A DNA stretch of 64,000 nucleotides, taken from assembly GCA_030041335.1 (NCBI GenBank), contig JASHOB010000158.1:1-64000 (forward strand), in the 5' to 3' direction. The notes beneath the pieces were generated by a model. The model did no database searches, had not been told where the DNA came from, and saw nothing but the letters and a program-made list of their open reading frames with translations. The position numbers and the translations under genes are program-made. This DNA is from Alphaproteobacteria bacterium. Lineage in GTDB: Bacteria > Pseudomonadota > Alphaproteobacteria > ATCC43930 > CGMCC-115725. How positions within the stretch are numbered: position 1 is the first letter of the stretch; each line of letters opens with the position of its first letter. Positions 32,907 through 42,072 of the stretch are shown one piece after another.

Positions 32907-34094
32907 CTAACCGAGCTTGCAGCCGTTGGGCGGGTCTTGCACCTGGGGAATCGTCTCGATGACGTGGAAGGACGGTTTGCCGCCTTGATCCACCACTTCG
33001 TAGATGTAGAGATCCTGGATGATGTTGTTGGTCTGCGGGTCGATGCGCAGCTCACCGCGAGTGCCATCGACCTTGACGTCGTGGAAGGCCCGGATGAGGT
33101 CGCCCTTGTTCGCGGTCTTGCCGTGGGTAGCCTCAAGCGCGGCATAGATCAGGAGGCCCGTGTCATAGCCCTGGGCCGCGAACTCCGAGCCGGGGCGGTG
33201 ATATTTGGCCTGGAACTCGCTCTGGAAGCGGCGATTGGTCGGCGTGTCGATCGCCGGCACGTAATTAAGGATGCCGAGCACACCGACCGCGTCCAAACCC
33301 TGGCTCGGCAAATTGAGCGGCGACACGATCCAGCCTGGTCCGGTCAGCTTGATCGACTTCTTGAGGCCAAATTCGGTGAATTGCTTGACGAAGGCCGTGG
33401 CTGGTGGGCCGGCGAAGAAAGTGAACACCGCGTCCGGATGCGCTTCCTTGATTTTGGTGAGATAGGGACCGAAATCGCTGATTGGACCGAACGGCGGATA
33501 TTGCTCGTTGACGATAGTTCCGCCCGCCGCGGTGAAGGTGCGGCGAAAGCCGTCCATCTGCTGGTGTCCGGCGGCATAGTCGAAGGCGATGAGAGAGACG
33601 CGCTTCACGCCGTGCTTCACCAGCCACGGTCCCATTTCACGTACGATCTGATCGTTGGAGAAGGAGGTGCGTATCACCCAGAAATTGCAATCGACGCCGG
33701 TGATCTCGTTGTCGCCGGCGTTGGGGACGATGAGCGGCGTCTTTGCGGCGACGGCGAAATCGCGGATCGCCTTGATCACGCCGGAGCCGATCGACCCGAC
33801 CAGCATGTCCACATGGTCGCCATAGACGAGCTTCTTCGCCATCGAGAGCGCAATGTCGGGCTTATGCTGGTTGTCGCCGTCAATGATCGTGATCGTGCGT
33901 CCATCGACCGCGCCGCCCTTGTCGGCGATTGCCATGGCGAGGCCGTTCGCTACCTCATGGGCGAGGAGCACGTAAGGGCCACCGGAGAATTCGAGGTTTA
34001 GGCCGATCTTGATCGGATCGGCGGCGGAAGCCGGCGCGGCGGCGAACAGCAATGTAGCGGCCGCAACAGCCGCCCCATAACGGGCGCGGTTCAT
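32907..34094 (-). CDS. Liv-type ABC transporter substrate-binding protein (system 2)
   Basis: A 395-residue periplasmic receptor (PBP type 1, HAAT family). It has a signal peptide ending AAAPASAADP and the mature start IKIGLNLEFSGGPYVLLAHE. It also has LVGSIGSGVIKAIRDFA, and a distal lobe with AQGYDTGLLIYAALEAT. The start at 34094 is fixed by GGGAGGA about ten bases upstream and by the signal peptide. Sequence near the binding-cleft region, VPNAGDNEITGVDCNFW, is typical of receptors found with aromatic-compound operons, but the ligand cannot be read. First gene of importer system 2. Confidence 0.93.
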   Translation of the reverse strand: MNRARYGAAVAAATLLFAAAPASAADPIKIGLNLEFSGGPYVLLAHEVANGLAMAIADKGGAVDGRTITIIDGDNQHKPDIALSMAKKLVYGDHVDMLVGSIGSGVIKAIRDFAVAAKTPLIVPNAGDNEITGVDCNFWVIRTSFSNDQIVREMGPWLVKHGVKRVSLIAFDYAAGHQQMDGFRRTFTAAGGTIVNEQYPPFGPISDFGPYLTKIKEAHPDAVFTFFAGPPATAFVKQFTEFGLKKSIKLTGPGWIVSPLNLPSQGLDAVGVLGILNYVPAIDTPTNRRFQSEFQAKYHRPGSEFAAQGYDTGLLIYAALEATHGKTANKGDLIRAFHDVKVDGTRGELRIDPQTNNIIQDLYIYEVVDQGGKPSFHVIETIPQVQDPPNGCKLG

Positions 34095-34469
34095 GGTTGT
34101 TATCCTCCCTATTGTGCGACAGGTTGAAATGCGATTTGCGGCGTCGCCGCTCGGCTGGGCCGCTATCTCGAGATCGGGTGCAATACCCAAACGAAACGGC
34201 ATACCGCGTTGCGCACCCACGTGGCTGCGCGTCCGGCCGGTCGGCCATGCATGTCGCGCAGAACGCGTGAAGAGCCATCGGACCTACTCCCCCGAGACGC
34301 CGGAAGCAGGATCGGCTGCGTTCCGAATCGCCGCGACAGCGAACCTAGCACGTCGATAAAAAAGCGCAAACGCGGGTGCCCACGCGTCGATCCCGGCGAC
34401 CTGTCAAGCGCCAAGCGCTTGAAGGAAGTTCGATCCCGGCGTGTTCCGCACCGAATTCAAGGCGGCGCT
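34095..34469. other. Upstream region of importer 2, no gene recognised
   Basis: Contains the promoter region for the receptor gene. A short palindrome TCAAGCG-CCAAG-CGCTTGA lies near 34408-34426 without a T-run. No coding sequence recognised on either strand. Confidence 0.4.
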
Positions 34470-34680
34470 CGATGCGTCTCTAAGCTTTCCGCAGATGGCT
34501 TTAGTTTGGCGGAGGCCTCGTCAATCGGGTTGAGGTCTGGTGAGTAGACCAGCAGATAGCGCGGGCAGCCTCGATCAATTCACGCGCCTTCGAGTTTTTG
34601 TGTGGCCGGGAATTGTCCATGAAGACCATGTCGGGGAACGCTTGGGGGACGTTGCGGCGCCGGCGGCATTTGGGCTCAAA
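34470..34680 (-). mobile_element. IS630-family transposase fragment
   Basis: The minus strand reads NVPQAFPDMVFMDNSRPHKN then SKARELIEAAR in one frame, and in the next frame YLLVYSPDLNPIDEASAKLK. This is the second-Asp/third-acid part of IS630 transposases (VVMDN-SHK, then LPPYSPDLNPIEQ-FAKLK); the final Glu is Asp and the frame is broken between the two blocks. No intact transposase, inverted repeats or TA duplication were found. Non-functional. Confidence 0.72.
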
Positions 34681-35087
34681 GAGGCGAATAGGTCGCGTTG
34701 AGCAAAGACCTTACGCACATGCGCGTCACTGCCAGGGGAGAAGCCCTCGAGGCTCGGAACCTGCGGCAGATATCGCGTGTCCCTGGAACGGATGCGGCAC
34801 CTTCGCGCGCAGTGACTGCCGCCCAAGGGCACGTCGTGTGGTGAGTCCCGTTCTCGGTGGAATACATCACCGACACCGCGGCGTTTGAGTTTCTCGATAA
34901 GGCCACGGACGTCGGACTTGGTCCCCGACGCTCGACACGGAGGATATTGGCGAGCGGCCCGAGTCCATGAGTCTTCGATCGCCCGATGACGCGCAGCCTC
35001 TGCGCTTGACGGCTTATGCGGGAGCTAGTCCAATCTTCGGCGTCGACCGCCGGCGAGCGGCCTCCAGCCAAGAGGATCGGTGGGCCC
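34681..35087. other. Decayed region between IS630 scrap and LLM oxidoreductase
   Basis: A minus-strand stretch near 34830-34930 reads LIEKLKRRGVGDVFH, possibly more of a degraded element, but I cannot assign it. No intact gene. Confidence 0.35.
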
Positions 35088-36188
35088 ATGCAGTTCAGCG
35101 TCTATTCCGAACTTCAGACCTGGCCGGGGAAGACCCAGAAACAGGTCTATGACGAAGCGGTGGAGCAGGCGGTCAATGCCGACCGCCTCGGCTACGACGC
35201 CTACGCCATTATCGAGCATTTCTTCTTCCCGAAATTCGGCGTGTCGCCGAACCCGTTCGCGTTCTTCGCCAAATGCGCGGAGCGGACACGACGCATCAAC
35301 TTCCGCACGCTGGTCCACGTACTGCCCTACCACAACCCGGCGATCCTGGCGTCGCAGATCGCCGCCTTCGACCTGCTCGTCGATGGCCGGTACGAGTTCG
35401 GTCTCGGCCGCGGCCACGCCTGGCTGGCGCCCAAGGCCGGCGTTCCGGTGGAGGAGACGCGCCCCCGCTACGAGGAGTCGCTGCGCATCCTGCTCGCCGC
35501 GCTCGACGATCCACGCTTCTCTCACGACGGCGCCTATTACAAGGTCGAGGACTCGCACATCGTGCCGCAACCGGCACCGGGACGGAAGTTCCGCATCTTC
35601 CTCGGCGGCACCAGTGACACAACCTACGAGCTTGCCGGTGAGCGTGGCTTTGCCATGGTCGTGCCCCCGCTGCTGCCGTACGAGGCCTTGCGCAACCAGC
35701 TCGATATCTATCGCGCCGCCTGCCGCAAGCACGGTCATCAGCCAGACATCGTCTGGATCCACGCCTGCCATCTCGACGAGGACCGCGACACCGCGAAGCG
35801 TGAGGCCGAGAAGATGATGCGGGGCTTCCTCAAAGGCAACGCGTCCGTGCTGCTGGAGAACGCGAACGAGCTGTCCGCGAAATCGCGGCTCGAGGCCTCG
35901 GGTTACGGCTTCTATGCCTCGGGCATCATGGAGCAACTCTCCGACATGCCCTATGACGAGATGATCGAGAAAGACGTCGTCTGGGTCGGCACGCCCGGCG
36001 ATGTCATCGAGCGCATCGAGGGGATGCATAAGGTGTGCGAGGGTTTGACCGAAGTTTCGATCACCGTCAATCCCGGCGGAGTCGAGCACTGGAAGTCGAT
36101 CAAGACGCAGGAGCTGTTCGCGGCCCATGTGATGCCGCATTTTAAGGCGCTGCAGCCGCCGTCGGAGATGATGCCGGCGCGGCGCTAG
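35088..36188 (+). CDS. LLM-class (luciferase-like) flavin-dependent oxidoreductase
   Basis: A 366-residue FMN/F420-type TIM-barrel oxidoreductase of the bacterial luciferase family. Typical marks are MQFSVYSELQTWPGKT, YDAYAIIEHFFFPKFGVSPNP, RINFRTLVHVLPYHNP, the GRYEFGLGRGHAW loop and FRIFLGGTSDTTYELAGERG. Group-C flavin monooxygenases of this kind oxidise aldehydes, sulfonates, chelators or terpenoid ketones using reduced flavin from a separate reductase; none is adjacent. The start at 35088 fits the family N-terminus; a longer reading to 35016 is unlikely. Lies among decayed genes, so it may be a recent survivor of an acquired region. Confidence 0.92.
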   Translation: MQFSVYSELQTWPGKTQKQVYDEAVEQAVNADRLGYDAYAIIEHFFFPKFGVSPNPFAFFAKCAERTRRINFRTLVHVLPYHNPAILASQIAAFDLLVDGRYEFGLGRGHAWLAPKAGVPVEETRPRYEESLRILLAALDDPRFSHDGAYYKVEDSHIVPQPAPGRKFRIFLGGTSDTTYELAGERGFAMVVPPLLPYEALRNQLDIYRAACRKHGHQPDIVWIHACHLDEDRDTAKREAEKMMRGFLKGNASVLLENANELSAKSRLEASGYGFYASGIMEQLSDMPYDEMIEKDVVWVGTPGDVIERIEGMHKVCEGLTEVSITVNPGGVEHWKSIKTQELFAAHVMPHFKALQPPSEMMPARR

Positions 36189-36323
36189 GCTCAGCACCCT
36201 TTAGCTGAGGTTGCCTACGCCGCCGTTGTGGCACGCGGTGGATTCAGGGCCGACATTCAGCGCTTCCTGCAGGGCGCTGAGCGGAAGGCAAAGTCTGGAG
36301 GCGCGAGTCAACACTGCCAGTGC

Positions 36324-36524
36324 ATGGGACGCGTTCTGATCATCGTTGGCCTGGCGATCGCCGCAGTGGGGGCGCTGTGGCCGTGGCTCGGCAAGCTCGG
36401 CCTCGGTAGGTTACCCGGCGACGTCTACATCCGCGGCGCACACGGCAGTTTCTATTTTCCGCTCGTGACCAGCATCGTCGTCAGCGTGGTGCTGTCGCTA
36501 ATCTTGTGGTTCATCAATCGGTAG
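36324..36524 (+). CDS. DUF2905 small membrane protein
   Basis: A 66-residue protein matching DUF2905: MGRVLIIVGLAIAAVGALWP, LGRLPGDVYIRG, and a second helix FPLVTSIVVSVVLSLILWF. Two transmembrane segments flank the conserved GRLPGD loop. Function unknown in the family. The start at 36324 gives the standard N-terminus. Its 3' end abuts the broken end of the truncated esterase on the other strand. Confidence 0.88.
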   Translation: MGRVLIIVGLAIAAVGALWPWLGKLGLGRLPGDVYIRGAHGSFYFPLVTSIVVSVVLSLILWFINR

Positions 36525-37124
36525 ATCTTCATCGCGGCATCTGGCCATGGCCACCGCACCTGCAGATTGACCGAAGATTGTGACCAGATTTGGGTCGCCA
36601 CCGATCGCGGCGATGTTCGTCCTGACCCACCGCAACAGCGCGAGATGATCAAGCACGGCAAAGTTCGCGCCGAAGGTTGGGTGAGCCAAAAATCCAAACG
36701 CCCCCAGCCGGCATTTGAACCTTACGACCGTGGCACCTTGCTTCGCCAACGCCGTACCATCGAAAGCGTCCTCTGATCCCGCGCCCCCTCGATTGCCGCC
36801 GCCGTGGAACCAAACCAGGACGGGGCGCTTCGCCTCAGGACGGCACGACTGGGTCCAGACATTCAGATAGAGGCAGTCCTCACTTTGTTCGGAGCCCCGA
36901 AGGTTGAAGGAAGCGCCGACGGTTTGCGGGCAGGCCGGCGAGAAATGTCGGACGGGACGTATGCCTTGCCAGGAGGGTGGCGCCGCCGGAGAACGCCACC
37001 GCCGCTCGCCGACCGGGGGCGCGGCGTAGGGAACCCCGAAAAATTTGAGAATCGCCTCCTCGGCGAAGCCTCCGAGGTTGCCTTGCTCCACCACCGTCCG
37101 CGACGCCCTGTCGTTCCCTTGCAT
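36525..37124 (-). pseudogene. Truncated type-B carboxylesterase
   Basis: N-terminal 200 residues of a carboxylesterase/lipase of the type-B (cholinesterase-like) family. Visible are FFGVPYAAPPVGERRWRSP, SEDCLYLNVW, the oxyanion-hole HGGGNRGG and the nucleophile elbow FGQSAGA with the catalytic Ser. Full proteins are about 500 residues; here homology stops about ten residues after the Ser, at the end of DUF2905. The acid and His of the triad are gone, so the product cannot be active. The deletion joined this end directly to the DUF2905 gene. Confidence 0.85.
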
Positions 37125-37231
37125 TGAACGGCCCAGTCTGGTGTGCTAGTCACTAGGTGACTTTCAGACGATCCGACCGAACGGAGCAAGTTAGGTACAG
37201 CCCACGCGACGAAACGGCAAAAGAGGAAGCA

Positions 37232-37375
37232 ATGTCGGAGAGCGGAAAGCTCGATTTAGACGCGGTGATCGACACGGGACCGATAAGTGTCGTTCAGTAT
37301 GTCGTCATCCTGCTTTGCGCATCCGCGACCGACCTTATCGGACCAACCAAGCCTGAAGCAACCACGGTCAATTAG
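37232..37375 (+). pseudogene. MFS transporter (AAHS-like) N-terminal fragment
   Basis: A 47-residue frame starts MSESGKLDLDAVIDTGPIS and enters the first membrane helix VVQYVVILLCASATDLIG, then stops. This is the N-terminus of aromatic-acid:H+ symporters (V-IDRGPIS-FQ-LV--LC---LLDGFD). AGAGGAA precedes the ATG. The rest of the 440-residue transporter is missing, and the cupin gene begins ten bases downstream, so a deletion removed helix 2 to 12. Confidence 0.68.
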
Positions 37376-37385
37376 GAGAAATGCG

Positions 37386-38291
37386 ATGAAAATCGTTCCG
37401 TTCGACCAAAAGAATTGGAGGATGGATCACCCGACCGGCAACATCGCATTTCAACACATGCTGAAGGGCGATCCGAGCTCGCGTGATAATTTCATGTACA
37501 TTTTGGCCAAGCAGGTTGGCGACTTCGAAATGCCGCGGCACCGGCACAATTTCGATCAGATCCGGTTGCCGCTGACCTATGACATGAATCACGGCAGCGG
37601 GATCGTTCTTAAGAAAGGCCAGGTCGGCTATTTCGTCGAGGGGATGCCTTATGGACCTCAGTCCGATCCGGTAGGCGACACCGCCAAGTTGGGGGAAAAA
37701 TTCGCGTTGGTACTCCAGTTCGGCGGCGCGTCCGGATATGGATTTATGAGCATCGAACAGAGACGCGAAGCCTGGGCCGAATTGGCGAAGATTGGGAAGT
37801 TCGTGGGTCCCCACTATCATCACCCCGACGGCCGTGTCGAATGGGGACTAAACACAATCTGGGAGCACGTCTTCGGTGAAAAGCTGAAGTACGCGCGCCC
37901 GCGCTACAAGTTGCCCGTCATCGTCGATCCAGATGCTTTTAATTGGCTCCCGACCGCAGGCGCGAACCGCGCGGATCGCAAGTATCTCGGTGCGTTTTCG
38001 GAACGCGGCGCGTGGACCGAGATGATCCGACTGCTGCCAGGAGGAAAATGGTGCTCGAACGACCCCCGGGCACGGCGGCTTTTTGTCGTGTTGTCGGGCG
38101 CTGGTACGGTGTCAACCGATCCTGTCGGACGGTGGACCGCGATCCAGGCCGATCCCGGCGAGACGCTCGATCTTGCAAGCGCAAACGGGATCGAGTTGTT
38201 CCTTATTGGACTGCCGCCGATCGAGCGCCCGGCAACGGAATCGGATCAGTACGATCTCGAAGAGTACTCAGCCGAGGATGCGGCCGCCTGA
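37386..38291 (+). CDS. Cupin-domain protein (unassigned)
   Basis: A 301-residue protein with two cupin-like barrels. The first has FEMPRHRHNFDQIRLPLTYD, resembling the first cupin metal motif, and KKGQVGYFVEGMPYGPQ. The second has LLPGGKWCSNDPRARRLFVV, where the usual His residues are mostly replaced. A middle segment VGPHYHHPDGRVEWG could add metal ligands. AGGAGA lies about eight bases before ATG 37386. Possible ring-cleavage or isomerase function, but not assignable. Follows the truncated MFS gene and precedes the decayed GlcG gene. Confidence 0.8.
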   Translation: MKIVPFDQKNWRMDHPTGNIAFQHMLKGDPSSRDNFMYILAKQVGDFEMPRHRHNFDQIRLPLTYDMNHGSGIVLKKGQVGYFVEGMPYGPQSDPVGDTAKLGEKFALVLQFGGASGYGFMSIEQRREAWAELAKIGKFVGPHYHHPDGRVEWGLNTIWEHVFGEKLKYARPRYKLPVIVDPDAFNWLPTAGANRADRKYLGAFSERGAWTEMIRLLPGGKWCSNDPRARRLFVVLSGAGTVSTDPVGRWTAIQADPGETLDLASANGIELFLIGLPPIERPATESDQYDLEEYSAEDAAA

Positions 38292-38302
38292 GGCGGAACT
38301 GC

Positions 38303-38728
38303 ATGCGATCTTTGACGCTGCGCGGCCGTCAAGATTGTCGATCTTGCGCTCGAAGGGGCGTGCCCGCCGGTGCAAGCCGCTCACCGTCGCAGTTCTTGAT
38401 CCTGGTGGTCATTTGTTGGTGCTCGAGCACGAGGATGGCAGCGGCATCCTACGGCCACAAATGGCCCACGCGAAGGCGTGGCGGCGCTCGGCATGGGAGC
38501 GGGCGGACGCGCGCTCGCTTCCCGCGCCGCCGAAGCGCCAGGCTTCTAAACTGCTCCCAGCGACATCTCGTCGGGCCGAATTGCGCCCATGCCGAGCGCG
38601 TGCTCATCCGTGACGAAGTCGGCGATATCGTCGGTGCGATCGGAATCAGCGGCGACCATCCGGGCAACGACGAGGCATGCGCAATCCACGGCATCATCGG
38701 CGCGGGACTGATCGCGGACGGCGGATAA
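38303..38728 (+). pseudogene. GlcG/HbpS-family protein with multiple frameshifts
   Basis: Pieces in all three frames reassemble a GlcG/HbpS (DUF336) protein. They are the start MRSLTLR, then AVKIVDLALEGA, then CKPLTVAVLDPGGHLLVLEH with ILRPQMAHAKAW, then GALGMGAGGRALASRAAEAP, and finally RDEVGDIVGAIGISGDHPGN with ACAIHGIIGAG. At least four shifts are needed, so this is true decay rather than a single read error. The intact family binds heme or assists glycolate/propanediol metabolism. The last piece has an open frame to the stop. Confidence 0.78.
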
Positions 38729-38748
38729 CACGACAATTTTCCACTGTT

Positions 38749-39543
38749 TCAACGCCCTATACGCTGGGCCTGCGTGAGTTTCAAGTCGGCGATCCAGGTC
38801 GAATTTGCGTTCGGCAGGGCTCCGATAATTCGTACGGAATTGGCGTGGTACTCCTCCGCGCGGGCATGCGCCGCCTTTGCATCTCGAGCCTTGATCGCGG
38901 CGAACACCTGCCGACGGTAGACCGCCAAGCGACCGGATGTTTTGCGCCAACTCTCGGCAGAACCTCCCGAAATCTTGATCGCCAAGCTCATTTGCAGGCC
39001 GACGAGGAAGCGGCAGAGCACGGCCAGCAACGGATTGTGCGAGGCATCGGCAACGGCGGCCAGGAAGGCGGTAAGGCCCGCGGCGGCGTGATCGGCATCG
39101 CTTACTTCTTCGGCAAGACGAAGCCCGCGTTCCATGTTGGTCAGATCCGATTTGGTGGCGTTGACCGCGGCCAGAGCCGCCGCTGACGCGACCAGAACGC
39201 CGAGGACCGTCAGCACATCGGAAACGCCGATGCGCTTCAATTGAATCAGCGAATTGAGTGACAACGCCAGCAATTCATCGGCATCCGCCGTGATGTAGGC
39301 GCCGCTGCCGTGGCGGACCTCGATCAATTGCATGGTTACCAGGCTGCGGATAGCCTCCCGCACGGTAGCGCCGCTGACCCCATATTCTTCCGCCAGTTTT
39401 CTTTCGGTCGGCAACTTGCTTCCGCGATGCAGCGCACCGGTCAAAATCTGACTCTGCAAGTCCTGCCGGATTTGATCTGCGGCATTGCCACGGTTCAATC
39501 GGCGCGGCCGGCGTTGGCGCGCCAAAGATGAAGGCGCATTCAC
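38749..39543 (-). CDS. FadR-type GntR transcriptional regulator
   Basis: A 264-residue GntR regulator. The winged helix is at residues 20-90 (ADQIRQDLQSQILTG, LPTERKLAEEYGVSGATVRE, VRHGSGAYI). The C-terminal helical FCD domain is recognisable by its length and by DADHAAAGLTAFLAAVADAS, HNPLLAVL and a late AKAAHARAEEYHANS. FCD ligands are usually small organic acids. It lies 214 bp downstream of the CnbZ-like gene on the same strand and is the only regulator near the 35-41 kb genes, so it probably responds to their substrate (inference). Confidence 0.92.
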   Translation of the reverse strand: MNAPSSLARQRRPRRLNRGNAADQIRQDLQSQILTGALHRGSKLPTERKLAEEYGVSGATVREAIRSLVTMQLIEVRHGSGAYITADADELLALSLNSLIQLKRIGVSDVLTVLGVLVASAAALAAVNATKSDLTNMERGLRLAEEVSDADHAAAGLTAFLAAVADASHNPLLAVLCRFLVGLQMSLAIKISGGSAESWRKTSGRLAVYRRQVFAAIKARDAKAAHARAEEYHANSVRIIGALPNANSTWIADLKLTQAQRIGR

Positions 39544-39757
39544 GACGTGGCCTGCTCCCGGTGGAGAAGATCAAAGTGTTTAGAGGGGCCGCTCCGGCGC
39601 TCGACACCAAATCCCCACCTAAGTCGGAGCGTCATTTGTTGTCTCCCGGTTGGTTCCTTCTAGGCGATCGCGCAGCGGCAGACCGCCGGCCGATTTAAGA
39701 ATCTCCAGCACGACGCTGGACCGGACATCGCACATGAGTCGAGCATGGCGCCTTCGT

Positions 39758-40507
39758 TCAGGTGATAACGCTTTCCCAATTCACGCAGCGGCAATCCATC
39801 TCGTACTCCAGTCCCTGCACGGGGGGGCGGTTGAAATGCCAAGTCAGTCCGCTGCGTGCTGCGCCGCGCCGCACGATCTCGTCACCCATGAAGGGATGGA
39901 TGTTCTGAACGGTATAAACCTGCGTTGCGGTGGTGTCCTCCCAGGTCAGTCCGAACACGCCAAGCCGCCTCTGCTGCTCGTCCAGGACCACACGAGCCTT
40001 TTCTCGCATGGCGTCGGCACCGGTCTCACCGCGCCGCACTATGCGGGCGGCAAAATTTGCATTCCCCTCGGTGGCTTCTGCGCAGCCCGCAATGACAAAT
40101 GTCGGCGTGGAATCCGTTGAAGGTACAGTGAACGAAAAGGCATGTAACGACGGCTCGGATGGCGGATCGATCGCGGGGCACACGTTGCTGCGCGCGACCG
40201 GATTGACGGCGCCGTCAAAAATGCCCCACTTCTGCAACGTCACCACATATATTTTGTTGAACGCGACGAAGCCTTCCTCTGTGAATGGCGCCGGCGACCG
40301 CAGTTCGCAGGCGCAAAACGACGTCAACGGTCTTCCGGCCTGCTTGATCGTGCGTTCAATCCTCGAAAAGCCTTCGGCGAGCGGCACCGGCCGCCGAAAT
40401 CGGACCCGACGAATTTCGTAACCTGGAACGGCAGCTACACCTCCTGAATACTGAAAGACCGCCGGGATAAACCGGTAATTGCCTCCGGAAAAATCCTGCA
40501 CTGCCAT
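39758..40507 (-). CDS. CnbZ-like protein (2-amino-5-chloromuconate deaminase family candidate)
   Basis: A 249-residue protein beginning MAVQDFSGGNYRFIPAVFQY, with PVPLAEGFSRIERTI, the conserved FCACELRSPAPFTEEGF and FNKIYV, and a mid segment with SFTVPSTD, FVIAGCAEA. The CELRSP run is what I recall from the CnbZ deaminase of the chloronitrobenzene pathway and its many uncharacterised relatives, distantly RidA-like. The match is from memory, so treat the name as provisional. AAGGAGAG precedes ATG 40507. May deaminate an imine or enamine product of ring cleavage. Confidence 0.6.
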   Translation of the reverse strand: MAVQDFSGGNYRFIPAVFQYSGGVAAVPGYEIRRVRFRRPVPLAEGFSRIERTIKQAGRPLTSFCACELRSPAPFTEEGFVAFNKIYVVTLQKWGIFDGAVNPVARSNVCPAIDPPSEPSLHAFSFTVPSTDSTPTFVIAGCAEATEGNANFAARIVRRGETGADAMREKARVVLDEQQRRLGVFGLTWEDTTATQVYTVQNIHPFMGDEIVRRGAARSGLTWHFNRPPVQGLEYEMDCRCVNWESVIT

Positions 40508-40929
40508 CTCGCTCTCCTTATCTCGATTGCCCTTCGGATTCGGTCGGATCATCGGCAACGAGCCCGCCGGCACAGGAGGCAATCAACCTTTCGAGCATTT
40601 CGCGGCGATCCTTTGGGTCGCAGCCCCTTGGATGCGTCCTCAAGTCGTTCGACCGTCGCCATCGCAGCCGTGCCTTGCGGTAGAGTTGGCGGCGCTTCCG
40701 GCACCTCCTTGCGGCTGGACCGGGGGCCCGCGCCGCGAAAGCACGCGGTACTCTGACACACGTAGGAGGTCTGCTTCTCCCAGCGGAACCTGATGATCGC
40801 CGCGAAAACCAAATTCGCCGCATGCCGGCGCAGCTCGAAGACCTGTGATCATGTATCGAATTAGGATGTCCGAATGTGGTCAAGCGTCTCCGTTCTTTGG
40901 ACCGAGCCCCGTGGTCTTGGATCTTTAGG
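40508..40929. other. Gap with possible frameshifted short gene
   Basis: The minus strand holds MATVERLEDASKGLRP, followed in another frame by KDRREMLERLIASCAGG to a stop at 40518, just upstream of the CnbZ-like gene. No family recognised; may be a decayed operon partner. Nothing else supported. Confidence 0.3.
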
Positions 40930-41418
40930 CTACGCCTGGCCCGCCCGCACAGCCTTGATCTTGGCGATGTCGATCCGGCGCATGGTCATCATGGCATCCA
41001 TCGCCCGCTTTGCAGCGGCGCGATCCGGATCGTTGAGCGCAGCAATTAAGGCTCGCGGCACGATCTGCCAGGAAAAGCCCCAGCGGTCCCTGCACCAGCC
41101 GCATTGGCTTTCGTTGCCGCCATTCTCGATGATCGCATTCCAATAGCGGTCAGTTTCCGACTGGTCGTCTGTCATCACTTGGAAGCTCACCGCCTCGTTC
41201 GGCGTAAGCCCGCGCCCCCCATTCAGACCGACAAAGGCTTGGCCGAGTACGGTGAACTCGACAGTCAACTCGCTACCCTGCTCACCGCCGGGGTAGTCGG
41301 ATGCAGCTTGGTGCGCTTGCCCGATATGGCTATCAGGAAAAGTGGCAGCGTAGAATTCCGCTGCTTTTCGTGCCTCGCCGATGTCGAACCATAGACAGAT
41401 AACGATTTTTCCGCTCAT
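40930..41418 (-). CDS. VOC-superfamily (PhnB-like) protein
   Basis: A 162-residue vicinal-oxygen-chelate fold protein of the PhnB/3-demethylubiquinone-methyltransferase-like group. Marks are MSGKIVICLWFDIGEARKAA, EFYAATFPDSHIG, SELTVEFTVLGQAFVGLNGG, VSFQVMTDDQSETDRYW and WCRDRWGFSWQIVP. Function of this group is mostly unassigned; some are dioxygenases or antibiotic-binding proteins. GGAGA lies seven bases before the ATG. The start is clear. Single gene. Confidence 0.88.
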   Translation of the reverse strand: MSGKIVICLWFDIGEARKAAEFYAATFPDSHIGQAHQAASDYPGGEQGSELTVEFTVLGQAFVGLNGGRGLTPNEAVSFQVMTDDQSETDRYWNAIIENGGNESQCGWCRDRWGFSWQIVPRALIAALNDPDRAAAKRAMDAMMTMRRIDIAKIKAVRAGQA

Positions 41419-42072
41419 TGAAATCTCCTCGCCAGCCTCAACAACACGCCTCGTTATCTCCGGGGATCATGCATATCGACAGACGTCCACTTCAAGACCA
41501 GTTTTGGGCACCTGGCCATCAAAATGCCTCCGCGCGCTAGCGCGTGAAACGAAGTGCCGGTAACGCGGCGCAGAATGGATCGACCTCTTCGGGCGACGCG
41601 CAGCGCAATCGTGGCGCGTTGGCCGATGCGGCGGCAGCCGCTTTTCCGGCGTCAGGCGTCGACGCGCCTTTAAGGAAATTGTAGACCCTGTCGGCGTTGG
41701 CGTCGGTGCTGTTTATCAACCACCTTTCCAAGGCGCTCCGATTTGATTGTCGCCGGCTTCCGTCGCGAGGGCGATGGTTGCGGCGACGCCCAGGTCTTGG
41801 CTGCGGAATAGGAGCAATTCGAAGCGCTCTTACGCCGGATACAACGCTCTCTGGAATGGGTAGCGGAGGCGGTGCATCGGCCGACCTAGCCGACGAGTCA
41901 CTACCTGGATATTTTGCCGGACGCCTCGTAACGTCGCTGCAGGGTTTTTCGGGCGGCGGTGGGCAGCGAAATAGGCGCAGACATAATCTGTCGGCTAACT
42001 ATTTCGCTGTAGTATCCGGAGAACACACGCCGCAGCTGGGCCCGTGGAGAATTGAGGGAGCCACCTTACGCC
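41419..42072. other. Gap, one doubtful minus-strand frame
   Basis: A 64-codon frame at 41731-41537 (minus, TTG start) reads LINSTDANADRVYNFLKGAS and ends LPALRFTR; it has protein-like composition but no family I recognise and no ribosome site. The remainder holds nothing supported apart from the promoter region of the acetyltransferase. Confidence 0.35.
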
